Positions 1-9,019 of a stretch of DNA of 64,000 bases are shown piece by piece. The notes beneath the pieces are model-generated. The model was given only the letters and a program-made list of their open reading frames with translations, was not told where the DNA came from and did no database searches. The DNA is from Devosia marina (GTDB lineage: Bacteria; Pseudomonadota; Alphaproteobacteria; Rhizobiales; Devosiaceae), in the NCBI RefSeq assembly GCF_009758415.1, contig NZ_WQRF01000002.1:496001-560000 (forward strand), given 5' to 3'. The translations under genes and the position numbers were made by a program. Position 1 is the stretch's first letter. Each line of letters starts with the position of its first letter.

Positions 1-570
1 CAGGGCGCCGGTCTTCATCGCCTGCATCGTGGCGATGTCGGTTTCGGAAAAGCCGCCCTGTTCCCCCTCGATATCGCGCATCTGACCGCCGACCATGCCG
101 CCGACCCCGCTGCCGGCGGCCAGTTCGGCCACCAACCGGATGCGCACCTCGGCATCGGCATGGCAGGCCGGGTCGGCCAGAATGGTGAAGGCGTGGGTCA
201 GCAGGGCATCACCGGCCAGAATGGCTGTGGCGTCGTCAAACGCCTTGTGGACTGTCGGACGCCCGCGCCGCAGATCATCATCGTCCATGGCAGGCAGATC
301 GTCGTGGATCAGCGAATAGCAATGCACCATTTCCACAGCCATGCCGGCCAGAAGGCTGGTTTCGCGTGGGACGGAAAAAATCGCTGCGGCCTGGCGCAGC
401 AGGAGCGGACGCAGCCGCTTGCCGCCCTCCAGGCTCCCATGCCGCATGGCGGCCACGACACGGTCCGCCGCCGGACCGGGGCCGGAAAGCCGCGCGCCGG
501 AGAGATAATCTGACAACCCGGCTTCGATGGCCCGGGCACAATCGGCGCTGTCGGCGGCAAAGTCATACAT
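1..570 (-). CDS. ispA: Farnesyl diphosphate synthase (IspA-type polyprenyl synthetase), 3' part cut by window edge
   Basis: A trans-prenyltransferase that condenses IPP with DMAPP/GPP to make farnesyl diphosphate for quinone, hopanoid and undecaprenyl synthesis in the cytosol. Reading down from 570, the frame stays open to the edge. It shows GGKRLRPLLL near residues 50-59 and the first aspartate-rich motif DDLPAMDDDD at about 90-99, followed by RRGRPTVHKA. These are diagnostic of the family. About 190 of roughly 300 residues are visible; the second Asp-rich motif lies outside. ATG at 570 is the first good start. It diverges from mtgA across hairpin-rich DNA. Confidence 0.93.
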   Translation of the reverse strand, partial: MYDFAADSADCARAIEAGLSDYLSGARLSGPGPAADRVVAAMRHGSLEGGKRLRPLLLRQAAAIFSVPRETSLLAGMAVEMVHCYSLIHDDLPAMDDDDLRRGRPTVHKAFDDATAILAGDALLTHAFTILADPACHADAEVRIRLVAELAAGSGVGGMVGGQMRDIEGEQGGFSETDIATMQAMKTGAL

Positions 571-654
571 GGGCTCGTTGCTAGCCGGTTGGCGATTGGG
601 GGGCAAGGGGTGCGCGCCGGCATCCCTTCATCCGGCGATTGCTCCTTGTTCCTC

Positions 655-720
655 TCCTACTTGGGGAGCGGTGGCTCGGCATAGCCGAGTCGGTGAGGGG
701 GTTGCATGATCGCAACCCCG
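655..720. repeat. Twin palindromes between ispA and mtgA
   Basis: Two neat hairpins lie side by side: CTCGGC/GCCGAG (675-680 with 684-689) and GGGGTTGC/GCAACCCC (697-704 with 712-719). They have no T-run, and they sit just before mtgA rather than behind a gene. They resemble extragenic palindromic elements common in Hyphomicrobiales more than a terminator. Confidence 0.5.
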
Positions 721-731
721 AGGTCATGAGG

Positions 732-1448
732 ATGACCATGGCTCGGCGCAAAAAGACCCTTTGGCGGTTTCTCCGCATTCCTCTCGGCATTCTGGCCGTT
801 CTGGTCGCCATTCCGCTGGCTCTGACGCCGGTCTATCTGTTTGCGCAGCCGGTTTCTGTGCCCATGCTGTCGCGCCTGCTGACCGGGCAGACTGTGACGC
901 GCGAGTGGCGCGATATCGAGGATGTTTCCGATCGGCTGAAGGCCTCGGTCATTCTTTCCGAGGACGGCCAATTCTGTCGTCACTGGGGCGTGGATGTCAG
1001 CGCCTTGAGAATCGAGGTGGACAATTATCTCGCCGGTCGCGAAACCCGCGGCGCCTCGACGCTGACCATGCAAGTGGCGCGCAATCTGTTTCTCTGGAAC
1101 CAGCAAAGCGTCATCCGCAAGGCGCTCGAAGTGCCCCTGGCATTCTATATCGACCTGATCCTGCCCAAGCGGCGGATCATGGAAATCTATCTCAACATCG
1201 CCGAATGGGGTCCCGAAGGCGAGTTCGGGGTTGCCGCCGGGTCGCTGCGCGCCTTTGGTCGCGAACCGCAAAATCTCGACTGGCAGACCGCCAGCCTATT
1301 GGCCGTTACCCTGCCCAATCCCATCCTGCGCAATCCGGCCCGCCCCAATGCGGGGCTGTTGCGCGTGGCACGCATTGTCGAGAACCGGGCCCGCCAATAT
1401 GGCGAGCGCGCGGCCTGTGTCGGCAAGGACGGACGGCTGGCGCTATGA
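732..1448 (+). CDS. mtgA: Monofunctional biosynthetic peptidoglycan transglycosylase
   Basis: A family GT51 glycosyltransferase that polymerises lipid II into glycan strands at the outer face of the inner membrane. An N-terminal signal-anchor helix lies at about residues 13-36. The GT51 core follows, with catalytic Glu77 in ILSEDGQFCRHWG, then STLTMQVARNLFL and RRIMEIYLNIAEWG. There is no transpeptidase domain, and the 238-residue length fits MtgA. ATG at 732 is preceded by GAGG at 720-723 with good spacing. The frame is open back to 639, but that part is the palindromic region. It is followed by rpmF, a common alphaproteobacterial pairing. Confidence 0.93.
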   Translation: MTMARRKKTLWRFLRIPLGILAVLVAIPLALTPVYLFAQPVSVPMLSRLLTGQTVTREWRDIEDVSDRLKASVILSEDGQFCRHWGVDVSALRIEVDNYLAGRETRGASTLTMQVARNLFLWNQQSVIRKALEVPLAFYIDLILPKRRIMEIYLNIAEWGPEGEFGVAAGSLRAFGREPQNLDWQTASLLAVTLPNPILRNPARPNAGLLRVARIVENRARQYGERAACVGKDGRLAL

Positions 1449-1600
1449 TGGTGGCAAGACTCGGTTTTGTGGGCGCTTTGCGGTGCAAATCCCTCTAGCC
1501 AAGCCGCGCATTCTGCTCTATAGACCCCACCAATCCTGACAGAGAGACCTCTCTGGGCCGCTTTCGGCGGCACAATGAATTTGAATTCGGAGTACCGACC

Positions 1601-1780
1601 ATGGCTGTGCCAAAACGCAAGACCTCGCCTATGAAGCGCGGTTTCCGCCGTTCGCACGACGCGATTGCCAACCCGTCCTATGTCGAAGACAAGGATTCGG
1701 GCGAGCTGCGTCGTCCGCACCACGTGGATCTCAAGACCGGCATGTATCGCGGTCGCCAGATTCTCGCGGCAAAGAAGTAA
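1601..1780 (+). CDS. rpmF: 50S ribosomal protein L32
   Basis: A small ribosomal protein of the large subunit, 59 residues. It begins [20 protein letters not shown] and ends GRQILAAKK, the alphaproteobacterial form without the zinc-binding cysteines of some L32 proteins. The start ATG at 1601 follows CGGAG about 9 bases upstream. It lies 152 bases after mtgA and is closed by a clear stem-loop terminator at 1824-1864. Confidence 0.97.
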   Translation: MAVPKRKTSPMKRGFRRSHDAIANPSYVEDKDSGELRRPHHVDLKTGMYRGRQILAAKK

Positions 1781-1823
1781 GCCGAAAGGCGAGCGGGCGC
1801 TGATGCGCTTTTTCTGATATCTC

Positions 1824-1864
1824 GACGGCCGGCCCCCAAAAGGGTCGGCCGTCTTGTCTTTTCT
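1824..1864 (+). terminator. Rho-independent terminator after rpmF
   Basis: A 12-bp stem (GACGGCCGGCCC with GGGTCGGCCGTC, one G-U pair) runs from 1824 to 1853 and is followed by the T-rich stretch TTGTCTTTTCT. It lies 44 bases behind the rpmF stop and before fumC, so fumC probably has its own promoter. Confidence 0.8.
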
Positions 1865-1905
1865 GCCGCAACAGGACGCGGCCAAATCGGGAGCCAAGGG
1901 CAAGG

Positions 1906-3306
1906 ATGAGCATGCGCGTTGAATCGGATACCATGGGCCAGATCGAGGTTCCGAATGACAAATATTATGGCGCGCAGACCGCCCGGAGCCTCCAGAATTT
2001 CGATATCGGCGGGGAAAAAATGCCCACCGAAATCATCACCGCCTTCGGCATCCTGAAAAAAGCCGCTGCCCTGGCCAATCACAAGCTGGGGCTGATGGAT
2101 GAGGCCACGCGTGACCTCGTCGTTGCCGCGGCCGATGAGGTAATCTCGGGCCAGCTTGCCGAGCATTTCCCGCTGGTGGTCTGGCAGACCGGCTCAGGCA
2201 CCCAGTCCAACATGAATGTCAACGAGGTCATCTCCAACCGCGCCATTGAAATGGCCGGTGGCACCATGGGTTCGAAAAAGCCCGTGCATCCCAATGACCA
2301 CGTCAATATGAGCCAGTCGTCCAACGACACCTATCCCACTGCCATGCATATCGCGGCGGTCGAGGCGGTCGAAGGTTATCTCTATGAGCGCGTTCTGCTG
2401 CTGCGCGACACGCTCCACGCCAAGTCCGAAGAGTACATGGATGTGGTCAAGATCGGCCGCACCCATCTGCAGGACGCGACTCCGCTGACCCTGGGCCAGG
2501 AAATTTCGGGCTGGGTGGCGCAGATCGATTATGCCCTGGCCGCCATCAAGGCGACCATGCCGCAACTCAAGGAACTGGCGCTGGGCGGCACCGCCGTCGG
2601 CACGGGCCTTAATGCCCATCCCGACTATGCCGTGACTGTGGCCCAGGAAATCGCCACGCTGACTGGCCGCGATTTCACCACCGGCCCGAACAAGTTCGCG
2701 CTGCTGGCCGGGCATGACGCCTTTGTCGGAGCTTCGGGCGCGCTCAAGCAGCTCGCAGCCGCCTTCATGAAGATTGCCAATGACGTGCGCTGGCTGGCGT
2801 CCGGCCCGCGCTCGGGCCTGGGGGAAATCACCATTCCGGAGAACGAGCCGGGCTCGTCCATCATGCCAGGCAAGGTCAACCCGACCCAGTCCGAAGCCAT
2901 GACCATGGTGGTGGCCCAGGTAATGGGCAATGATGCGGCCATCGGTTTTGCCGCCAGCCAGGGCAATTTCGAGCTCAACGTCTTCAAGCCGGTCATTGCC
3001 TACAATTTCCTGCAGTCGGTGCGCCTCCTGGCCGACGCAGCCAAGTCGTTCAACGACAATTGTGCGGTCGGCATCGCGCCCGATGCCAAGCGCATCAAGC
3101 AGCTTGTCGACCAGTCGCTGATGCTGGTGACAGCGCTCAACAGGAAGATCGGCTACGACAACGCCGCCAAGATCGCCAAGACCGCGCATCGCAATGGCAC
3201 GACGCTGAAGGAAGAGGCCATCAATCTGGGTCTCCTCACGGCCGAGGAATTCGACGCCGAAGTGAAGCCCGAACAGATGGTCGGGCCGCTCAAGGTGAAG
3301 CAGTAA
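1906..3306 (+). CDS. fumC: Fumarate hydratase, class II
   Basis: The iron-independent, homotetrameric fumarase of the TCA cycle, interconverting fumarate and L-malate. Its 466 residues match the usual length. Substrate-site motifs are visible: [38 protein letters not shown] and the superfamily signature [11 protein letters not shown] starting near residue 316, with the catalytic loop serine. The frame has two early Met codons (1906 and 1912); the first is used here. The gene stands alone after the rpmF terminator and is followed by a palindromic element. Confidence 0.97.
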   Translation: MSMRVESDTMGQIEVPNDKYYGAQTARSLQNFDIGGEKMPTEIITAFGILKKAAALANHKLGLMDEATRDLVVAAADEVISGQLAEHFPLVVWQTGSGTQSNMNVNEVISNRAIEMAGGTMGSKKPVHPNDHVNMSQSSNDTYPTAMHIAAVEAVEGYLYERVLLLRDTLHAKSEEYMDVVKIGRTHLQDATPLTLGQEISGWVAQIDYALAAIKATMPQLKELALGGTAVGTGLNAHPDYAVTVAQEIATLTGRDFTTGPNKFALLAGHDAFVGASGALKQLAAAFMKIANDVRWLASGPRSGLGEITIPENEPGSSIMPGKVNPTQSEAMTMVVAQVMGNDAAIGFAASQGNFELNVFKPVIAYNFLQSVRLLADAAKSFNDNCAVGIAPDAKRIKQLVDQSLMLVTALNRKIGYDNAAKIAKTAHRNGTTLKEEAINLGLLTAEEFDAEVKPEQMVGPLKVKQ

Positions 3307-3307
3307 G

Positions 3308-3421
3308 GACCCCCACCTAACCTCCCCCTGAAGAAGGGGGAGCGATATATCGTGTATGCGGTGGCCTCGGGCTAGCGCCTCTTCTCCTCCCCCCTTTCAG
3401 GGGGAGGTCGGGAGGGGGTGT
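3308..3421. repeat. Mini inverted-repeat element between convergent genes
   Basis: Two imperfect inverted arms of about 34 bases frame the gap. The left arm (3308-3341) reads ACCTCCCCCTGAAGAAGGGG inside; the right arm (3388-3421) is CCCCCTTTCAGGGGGAGG plus flanks. The arms together with a 46-base middle make a MITE-like unit of about 114 bases with no coding capacity. It fills the gap between fumC (+) and the VOC gene (-) and could fold as a bidirectional terminator. Confidence 0.6.
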
Positions 3422-3428
3422 TTCGCTG

Positions 3429-3911
3429 TCAGGCGCCCCTGACCGCCGCCTCGATCCTGGCCACGTCGATCTTTTTCATCTTCATCATGGCATCGAAGGC
3501 GCGTTTGGCGGTCTCGCCGCCTTGCTGCATCGCATTAGAGAGCGCGCGCGGCGTGATTTGCCAGTTGATGCCCCATTTGTCGCGGCACCAGCCGCACATG
3601 CTTTCCTCGCCGCCATTGCCGACAAGGGCGTTCCAATAGCGGTCGGTTTCTTCCTGGTCTTCGGTGGCGATCTGCATGGAAAAGGCTTCCGAGTGCTTGA
3701 AGGCCGGGCCGCCATTGAGCCCGATGCAGGGAATGCCCATCACCGTGAAGTCCACCGTCAGCACTGCCCCCGCCTTGGTCGAGGGGTTGTCGCTGGGCGC
3801 GGTATGCACGGCGGTGACCCGGGTGTCGGGAAAGGTCTGGGCATAGAAATTGGCTGCCTCTTCGGCGCCGGTATCATACCAGATGCAGATGGTATTCTTG
3901 GCTATGGGCAT
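3429..3911 (-). CDS. VOC superfamily protein, PhnB-like
   Basis: A 160-residue single-chain VOC fold of the PhnB / 3-demethylubiquinone-9 methyltransferase-like group; the reaction is not known for most members. Family features are PIAKNTICIWYDTGAEEAANFY at the start, the middle GGPAFKHSEAFSMQI, and GEESMCGWCRDKWGINWQIT near residue 115. ATG at 3911 has AGGAGA about 7 bases upstream; the frame extends to 3950 without a better start. It converges on fumC. Nothing here indicates a substrate. Confidence 0.85.
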   Translation of the reverse strand: MPIAKNTICIWYDTGAEEAANFYAQTFPDTRVTAVHTAPSDNPSTKAGAVLTVDFTVMGIPCIGLNGGPAFKHSEAFSMQIATEDQEETDRYWNALVGNGGEESMCGWCRDKWGINWQITPRALSNAMQQGGETAKRAFDAMMKMKKIDVARIEAAVRGA

Positions 3912-4076
3912 GGGTCGTTCTCCTGTTCGCAGGTGCGGGATCAGCGGCAATCGGCAATACGACGATCAGGACCGCGCCAATTGAACAGACACGCCACGGC
4001 TTTTTTGAGGTCGGTCAAAGTCTTTCTCCAGCTAGAATCCTCTGGCATGGTGGCCACGTCAAACCGGAGACCTGCC

Positions 4077-4529
4077 ATGAGCGAAACCGTTGTTCTGCCG
4101 ACCCAGCGCGGCCCGCGTCCCCGCGGCAATGGCTTCATCGTCCCGCTGCTGGTGCTGCCGTTCCTCGCCTATAACCTGGTGGTGTTCCTGCTGTTTGGCG
4201 GCAATCCGGCCAATTGGGGCGCCGGCCTGTTTGCCATTCCCATGCCCTCGGGCATGCCCTGGGCGATCAGCGCGGGCGACTTCCTGCTCGTTGTCGGCAT
4301 CATCCTGTTATTCTTCGAGGTGCTCAAATCCACCAACACGGCGCGCTCCTCGATCGTCGAGCATATGCTCTCCATGGTGGTGTTTGTTGCCTTCCTCGTC
4401 GAGTTCCTGCTGGTGGGCGCGGCCTCGAGTTCGGTGTTCTTCCTGCTTATGGTGATGAGCCTGATCGATGTGGTGGCCGGCTTTACCGTCTCCATCACCT
4501 CTGCCAGCCGCGATGTCTCGATGAACTGA
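4077..4529 (+). CDS. Four-helix inner-membrane protein, unknown function
   Basis: A 150-residue protein with four predicted hydrophobic helices (about 20-41, 58-82, 95-112 and 117-137) and a short Arg/Pro-rich cytosolic start. Residues such as GGNPANWGAGLF and FEVLKSTNTARSSIVEHMLS resemble a conserved alphaproteobacterial membrane family without assigned function. ATG at 4077 has GGAGA about 6 bases upstream. The open frame back to 3522 is the opposite-strand shadow of the VOC gene and is excluded. It converges with the small gene at 4533. Confidence 0.8.
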   Translation: MSETVVLPTQRGPRPRGNGFIVPLLVLPFLAYNLVVFLLFGGNPANWGAGLFAIPMPSGMPWAISAGDFLLVVGIILLFFEVLKSTNTARSSIVEHMLSMVVFVAFLVEFLLVGAASSSVFFLLMVMSLIDVVAGFTVSITSASRDVSMN

Positions 4530-4532
4530 GCC

Positions 4533-4784
4533 TCAGGCGACCACGGTCTTGCGATAGCCCTGGGGCATGCGGCGCTGGGTGAGTCTTGCGGTCTGCCCAT
4601 AGGCGCCCACGGCGCCCTCCGGGGTGGTGCGACGGCGGGCGCGCTGGGTTGCCATATGGGCTCGTGCGGCGATGAGCTGACTGACAAAGGCAGCTGACGA
4701 TTCGGAGCGCAGAAGCGAGGGCCGCAGGCGCTGCGGCTCGATCAGTACGGGAAGCCCGACGATTTCCGTTTCATTTCCGGCCAT
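4533..4784 (-). CDS. Conserved small basic protein, unknown function
   Basis: An 83-residue Arg-rich protein. It starts MAGNETEIVGLPVLIEPQRL and ends with RRMPQGYRKTVVA. The pattern GLPVLIEPQRLRPS, then a run with AFVSQLIAARAHM, then QRARRRTTPEGA looks like a family found widely in Hyphomicrobiales; no catalytic motif or membrane segment is seen. ATG at 4784 has GAGG 5 bases upstream, better than the earlier in-frame start at 4865. It stops 4 bases after the neighbouring plus-strand gene. Confidence 0.7.
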   Translation of the reverse strand: MAGNETEIVGLPVLIEPQRLRPSLLRSESSAAFVSQLIAARAHMATQRARRRTTPEGAVGAYGQTARLTQRRMPQGYRKTVVA

Positions 4785-4939
4785 TTTCGCCTCGCCTGTG
4801 TCAAAGCGGGCCAAACTGTCTCGAAGTGAAACGCATAAGTTGGCCCTTTGCTCCATTTGGAGCAAAGGGTGTGCCAGACGCTAACGATTTGTTAACGAAT
4901 TCCCCTGCACGTGGCAGGCAGGGTTAATGCGGCAAGGAG

Positions 4940-5707
4940 TCAGAAATTGTCCTTGCCCTTGCGAATAGCCGCGAACACATCGGCCGGATCGGCGCCTTCA
5001 AGGTCAAAGTGCTTCGCCAGCTCGGGCGCATCGGCGCGCAGGAACGGATTGGCCTTCTTGTCCTCGCCCAGATTGAACGGAATGGTGGGTCGGCCGGCGG
5101 CGCGCAGGCTCTCCACCTCGGCGGCGCGGGCCTTGAGGGATTCATTGTCCGGGTCGATGGAAAGGGCGAATTTGGCATTGGCCTGCGTATATTCGTGCCC
5201 GCAATAGACCAGCGTGTCGTCCGGCAGCTCGCGCAGGCGCTTGAGCCCGGCCCACATTGGCCCCGGCGTGCCCTCGAACATCCGCCCCACGCCGAGCGAA
5301 AACAGCGCATCGGCAGAGAACAGATGCCCGCCTTCCGCGTCATGGAACACCACATGCCCCAGCGTATGGCCGGGTGTCGCCATTACCGCAAAGCGGGTCT
5401 CGCCCAGCTCGAGCGTGTCGCCATCGCCCACCAGTTCGTCGAGCCCTTCGATCTTGTCTGCTTCATCGCGCGGGCCGACCACGCGGGTGCCAAACGCCTG
5501 TTTGAGTTCGGCAATGGCCTCGACATGGTCGATGTGGTGGTGGGTGATGAAGATGTCGGTCAGCGTCCAGCCGCGCTGCTCGAGCGCCGCGCGAATCGGG
5601 CCGGCCTCCGGGGCATCGATGGCGGCGGTCCGGCCCGAGGCCTGGTCATGCACCAGATAGCCGAAATTGTCGCTGCGGGCGGCGAATACGTCCACGATCA
5701 GGCCCAT
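4940..5707 (-). CDS. gloB: Hydroxyacylglutathione hydrolase (glyoxalase II)
   Basis: A metallo-beta-lactamase-fold hydrolase that splits S-D-lactoylglutathione to D-lactate and glutathione, the second step of methylglyoxal detoxification. The zinc motif THHHIDH lies at residues 55-61, and later metal ligands appear in GHTLGHVVF, FSADALFSLG and CGHEYTQANAKFAL. The 255-residue length and C-terminal GEDKKANPFLR are standard for GloB. ATG at 5707 has AAGGAGA upstream. It is divergent from the methyltransferase at 5812, an arrangement seen in related genomes. Confidence 0.95.
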   Translation of the reverse strand: MGLIVDVFAARSDNFGYLVHDQASGRTAAIDAPEAGPIRAALEQRGWTLTDIFITHHHIDHVEAIAELKQAFGTRVVGPRDEADKIEGLDELVGDGDTLELGETRFAVMATPGHTLGHVVFHDAEGGHLFSADALFSLGVGRMFEGTPGPMWAGLKRLRELPDDTLVYCGHEYTQANAKFALSIDPDNESLKARAAEVESLRAAGRPTIPFNLGEDKKANPFLRADAPELAKHFDLEGADPADVFAAIRKGKDNF

Positions 5708-5811
5708 ATTCAGTCTCCTTCGATTTGGAATCTGCCCGCAAGCTAGGGAGGCCGCCGCATAATGACAATGCCGCATTGGACAAGATCACGGCGCTTTGGC
5801 AAGTTCGCCCC

Positions 5812-6543
5812 ATGACCAGTGATGTCGTCCGTCTCATCGCGTTCTACAAATCCCCGCTCGGGCGCCTGTCCCGGGCGCTGGTGCGCGAGCAGGTCCTGGA
5901 GCTGGCGGGCGATGTGACCGGGCGGCGCATTCTGGGTCTGGGTTTTGCCACGCCCTATCTGCGCTTCACCCTTGAGCGCGCCGAGCGGGTGCTGGCTTTC
6001 ATGCCCCAACGCCAGGGCGCTTCGGCCTGGCCGCGCGAGGGGCCGTCACACACCGTGCTGTGCGATCCGCTGGAAATGCCGCTGACCGATGCCGCCATCG
6101 ACCTGACCGTAGCCATTCATGCGCTCGAACATGTGGCGGACGCAGAAGAGCTGATGCGCGAGCTCTGGCGTGTCACTGCGCCCAATGGTCATCTGCTGCT
6201 GGTGGTGCCGCGCCGCCGGGGCATATGGGCGCAGCGCGACAATACGCCCTTCGGCCAGGGCAATCCCTATTCTGGCGGCCAGCTCGACAAGCTCTTGCGC
6301 GACCATAGCTTTGTGCCCGAAGCTTGGCGCGATGCGCTGTTCCTGCCGCCATTCCAGTCGCGGCTGGTGCTCAGATATCCGCGCTTTTTCGAGCGTTTCG
6401 GCCGGATGCTGGGCCCGGCCATGAGCGGGGTCATCTGTATCCGCGCCCGCAAGGAAGCGTTTCCAGCCGTGCCCCGCCGCAAACGGGCCGCCCGCTATGT
6501 CCGCGTGCCGGGGATGTCGACGGCCACAGCGCGCAGCACTTAG
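5812..6543 (+). CDS. SAM-dependent methyltransferase (class I, UbiE/type 11-like)
   Basis: A 243-residue class I methyltransferase-like protein. A motif I variant GRRILGLGFATPY sits near residue 40, the post-motif acidic strand and DLTVAIHALEHVADAEELMRE at about 100-125, and the motif III-like PNGHLLLVVPRRRG. The core is followed by a basic tail rich in Arg. The substrate is unknown; divergent linkage to gloB is conserved in rhizobia-like genomes. ATG at 5812 is chosen; the frame is open upstream to 5725, inside the gloB promoter. Confidence 0.85.
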   Translation: MTSDVVRLIAFYKSPLGRLSRALVREQVLELAGDVTGRRILGLGFATPYLRFTLERAERVLAFMPQRQGASAWPREGPSHTVLCDPLEMPLTDAAIDLTVAIHALEHVADAEELMRELWRVTAPNGHLLLVVPRRRGIWAQRDNTPFGQGNPYSGGQLDKLLRDHSFVPEAWRDALFLPPFQSRLVLRYPRFFERFGRMLGPAMSGVICIRARKEAFPAVPRRKRAARYVRVPGMSTATARST

Positions 6544-6947
6544 CGTCAGGTGGCCCGGAATCAGTGGCGAGTTATCCCCGGGTATGAAATTCCCCCATAA
6601 TCCCCCCGTCCTCACCGACAACCCGCGGTATTGACGAGATCCCGGGTGGGGAGGCAGGCCGCACGGTGTCGATCGGGCGGAGGCGTGTATGCTGACCACC
6701 GGCCGGCTTCGAGCCGTCCCGAGGGGCAAATCTCTCCAGTGGAGGGATTTGAGGGGAGAAGGCCATGAGCGCTCTGCGCGAATGGCCCTTCCTTTACCCC
6801 TAGGGCAGCGAAGCAACCCGCAAGGCTGGGCGGCTTCGAGGCATGCCCGAATGGCGGGTGCCATGCCCAAGGCTCAGAGAGGCTTTGCCTTTGCCTGTGG
6901 CTTTGCCTATGGTCCGCGCGGGTTTTCCTGCCTTGTTGAACAGTCTC
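6544..6947. other. 404-base gene-free stretch with repeat copy
   Basis: No convincing gene lies between the methyltransferase and hisC. The second half (6717-6872) is a copy of an interspersed repeat found again at 9020-9095 and in part at 62321-62347. The first part, 6544-6716, has no recognisable gene or terminator. Confidence 0.6.
6717..6872. repeat. Interspersed repeat, copy 1 (upstream of hisC)
   Basis: It contains the stem AAATCTCTCCA/TGGAGGGATTT (6728-6750, one mismatch), then AAGGCCATGAG followed by a CGAATGG block (6759-6785), and a second CGAATGGCGGGTGCC block near 6846. The same blocks in the same order occur at 9020-9095. The apparent N-terminal extension of hisC from 6843 is translated repeat, so it is not part of the gene. 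Confidence 0.65.
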
Positions 6948-8042
6948 ATGTCCGAACCGATCCGTCCCACTCCCCAGCCCGGCATTCTCGATATTGCACC
7001 CTATCTGCCGGGCAAGTCCGGCGCGCCGGGCAGCCAGACCATCAAGCTGTCGGCCAATGAGTCCCCGCTCGGTGCCAGCCCCAAGGCGCTGGCCGCCATG
7101 CTCGAGGGTGCCGCCCGGCTTGAGGTCTATCCCGAAGGCTCGTCGCGGGTGCTGCGTGAGGCGCTGGGCGATGTACATGGCATCGACCCCAATTCCATTG
7201 TCTGCGGCAACGGTTCGGATGATCTGCTGCACCTGCTGGCCCAGACCTATCTGGGCGTCGGCGATGAAGCCGTGATGAACCGGTACGGCTTTTCGGTCTA
7301 TCCGATCATCACCAGGGCGGCCGGCGCCATGATCGTCATGGTCGAGGAGACCGACTACCGGGCCGATGTCGATGCCCTGTTGGCCGCGGTCACCCCGCGC
7401 ACCAAGGTGGTCTGGCTGGCCAATCCCAACAATCCCACCGGCACCTATCTCAGCGCTGCCGAGGTGCGTCGGCTGCATGCCGGTCTGCGACCCGATATCC
7501 TGCTGGTGGTCGACAATGCCTATGCCGAATATGTCACGGCCGACGATTTCGAGGTGGGACTGGACCTGGCGCGCACCAACGAAAATGTCGTGATGGTCCG
7601 CACCTTCTCCAAGATGGGGCTAGCTGCCGCCCGGATCGGCTGGATGGTGGGTCCGGACCATATCGTGGATGCGATCAACCGCATTCGCGGGCCGTTCAAT
7701 GTCAATTTGCCGGCGCAGATGGCGGGGGCCGCGGCAACGCGTGACACCGAATTCAATGCAAAGCTGAAGGCGCATAATGCGCAATGGCGCGACTGGCTGA
7801 GCGCCGAGCTGGCCGGTAACCGCATGCGCGTCGTGCCCAGCCAGGCCAATTTCGTCATGGTGCTGTTCGACACGCCCGAAATGGCCTCTGCCGCCTTTGT
7901 CGCCCTGGCCGATGCCGGCTATATCGTGCGCGAAATCGGCGCCTCCTATGGGATCGACAACGGGTTGCGCATTTCCATCGGCTCGGAAGACGCCATGCGC
8001 GGCGTCGCCAAAGTGCTCAAATCCATGGACCAGACCCAATGA
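6948..8042 (+). CDS. hisC: Histidinol-phosphate aminotransferase
   Basis: A PLP-dependent fold-type I aminotransferase converting imidazole acetol-phosphate to histidinol phosphate; in this context it probably also transaminates aromatic precursors, since tyrC follows with a 4-base ATGA overlap. Visible are KLSANESPLG, the NPNNPTGTY motif, DNAYAEY and the PLP lysine in TFSKMGLAAARIG at about Lys222. The 364-residue length is typical. ATG at 6948 begins MSEPIRPTPQPGI; longer starts at 6843 or 6909 fall in or next to repeat DNA. Confidence 0.93.
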   Translation: MSEPIRPTPQPGILDIAPYLPGKSGAPGSQTIKLSANESPLGASPKALAAMLEGAARLEVYPEGSSRVLREALGDVHGIDPNSIVCGNGSDDLLHLLAQTYLGVGDEAVMNRYGFSVYPIITRAAGAMIVMVEETDYRADVDALLAAVTPRTKVVWLANPNNPTGTYLSAAEVRRLHAGLRPDILLVVDNAYAEYVTADDFEVGLDLARTNENVVMVRTFSKMGLAAARIGWMVGPDHIVDAINRIRGPFNVNLPAQMAGAAATRDTEFNAKLKAHNAQWRDWLSAELAGNRMRVVPSQANFVMVLFDTPEMASAAFVALADAGYIVREIGASYGIDNGLRISIGSEDAMRGVAKVLKSMDQTQ

Positions 8043-9010
8043 GCGTGCATTTCAAAAAGCTGGCGCTGATCGGCATCGGCCTGATCGGTTCCTCGATTGC
8101 CCTTGCCGCCAGGCGGCAGGGGCTGGTGGAAGTCATTTCCATCGCCACGCGTCGCCAGGAAACGCTGGACGAGGCGCGCGAGCTGGGTCTTGGCGACATC
8201 TATACGCTTGATGCGGCAGAGGCCGTGCGCGGTGCTGACCTCGTCATTCTCTGCGCTCCGGTTGGCGCCTATGCGGCGCTGGCAGCAGCCATCGGGCCGC
8301 ATATGGAGCCCGGTGCCATCCTCTCCGATGTCGGTTCGGTCAAGGAGCATGTGGTTCGTGTGGTCGGGCCACATGTGCCCCAAGGGGTCAGCTTCATTCC
8401 CGGCCATCCCATCGCCGGCACGGAGCATTCCGGTCCCTCCGCAGGCTTTGCCGAACTGTTTGCCGGGCGCTGGTGCGTTCTCACCCCCACCCAGGGTGTA
8501 CCGCAGGCCGATACGGACAAGCTCGTCAGCTTCTGGCAGGCCATGGGTTCGATGGTCGAATGCATGGATGCGGCCCATCACGACATGGTGCTGGCCATCA
8601 CCAGCCATATCCCGCATCTGGTCGCCTATAATATCGTTGGCACGGTGGCCGATCTCGAAGCAGCGACGCAGTCGGAAGTGATCAAGTTCTCGGCTTCGGG
8701 CTTTCGCGATTTCACCCGCATTGCCGCCTCCGACCCGGTGATGTGGCGCGACGTGTTCCTGACCAACAAGGACGCTGTGCTTGAAATGCTGGGGCGCTTC
8801 AGCGAAGACCTTTCGGTATTGCAGCGCGCCGTGCGCAATGGGGATGGTGCCGCGCTCGAAACCATGTTCACCCGCACCCGTGCCATTCGTCGCTCGATCA
8901 TCGATGCCGGCCAGGAAACCGCCGCCCCCGATTTCGGCCGACCGCACGAAACCCCGCCGACCCCTGACGTGCCCTTTGTGCGCGAACACGGCGGCGGCGA
9001 TGATGCTTGA
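8039..9010 (+). CDS. tyrC: Prephenate/arogenate dehydrogenase (cyclohexadienyl dehydrogenase)
   Basis: An NAD(P)-dependent oxidative decarboxylase in tyrosine synthesis. The Rossmann motif GIGLIGSS is at residues 12-19, followed by LILCAPVGAY, DVGSVKEHV and the substrate region GHPIAGTEHSGPSAGF. ITSHIPHLVAYNIV and SGFRDFTRIAASDPVMWRD are TyrA-family hallmarks. Its 323 residues include a Pro/His-rich tail. It overlaps hisC by 4 bases, implying translational coupling. Prephenate versus arogenate preference cannot be read from sequence. Confidence 0.93.
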   Translation: MSVHFKKLALIGIGLIGSSIALAARRQGLVEVISIATRRQETLDEARELGLGDIYTLDAAEAVRGADLVILCAPVGAYAALAAAIGPHMEPGAILSDVGSVKEHVVRVVGPHVPQGVSFIPGHPIAGTEHSGPSAGFAELFAGRWCVLTPTQGVPQADTDKLVSFWQAMGSMVECMDAAHHDMVLAITSHIPHLVAYNIVGTVADLEAATQSEVIKFSASGFRDFTRIAASDPVMWRDVFLTNKDAVLEMLGRFSEDLSVLQRAVRNGDGAALETMFTRTRAIRRSIIDAGQETAAPDFGRPHETPPTPDVPFVREHGGGDDA

Positions 9011-9019
9011 GTCCGTCAC

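Noticed and set aside
6843..6947. Longer hisC starting at 6843
   Set aside because: The extra 35 residues are translated repeat; the family start fits ATG 6948.
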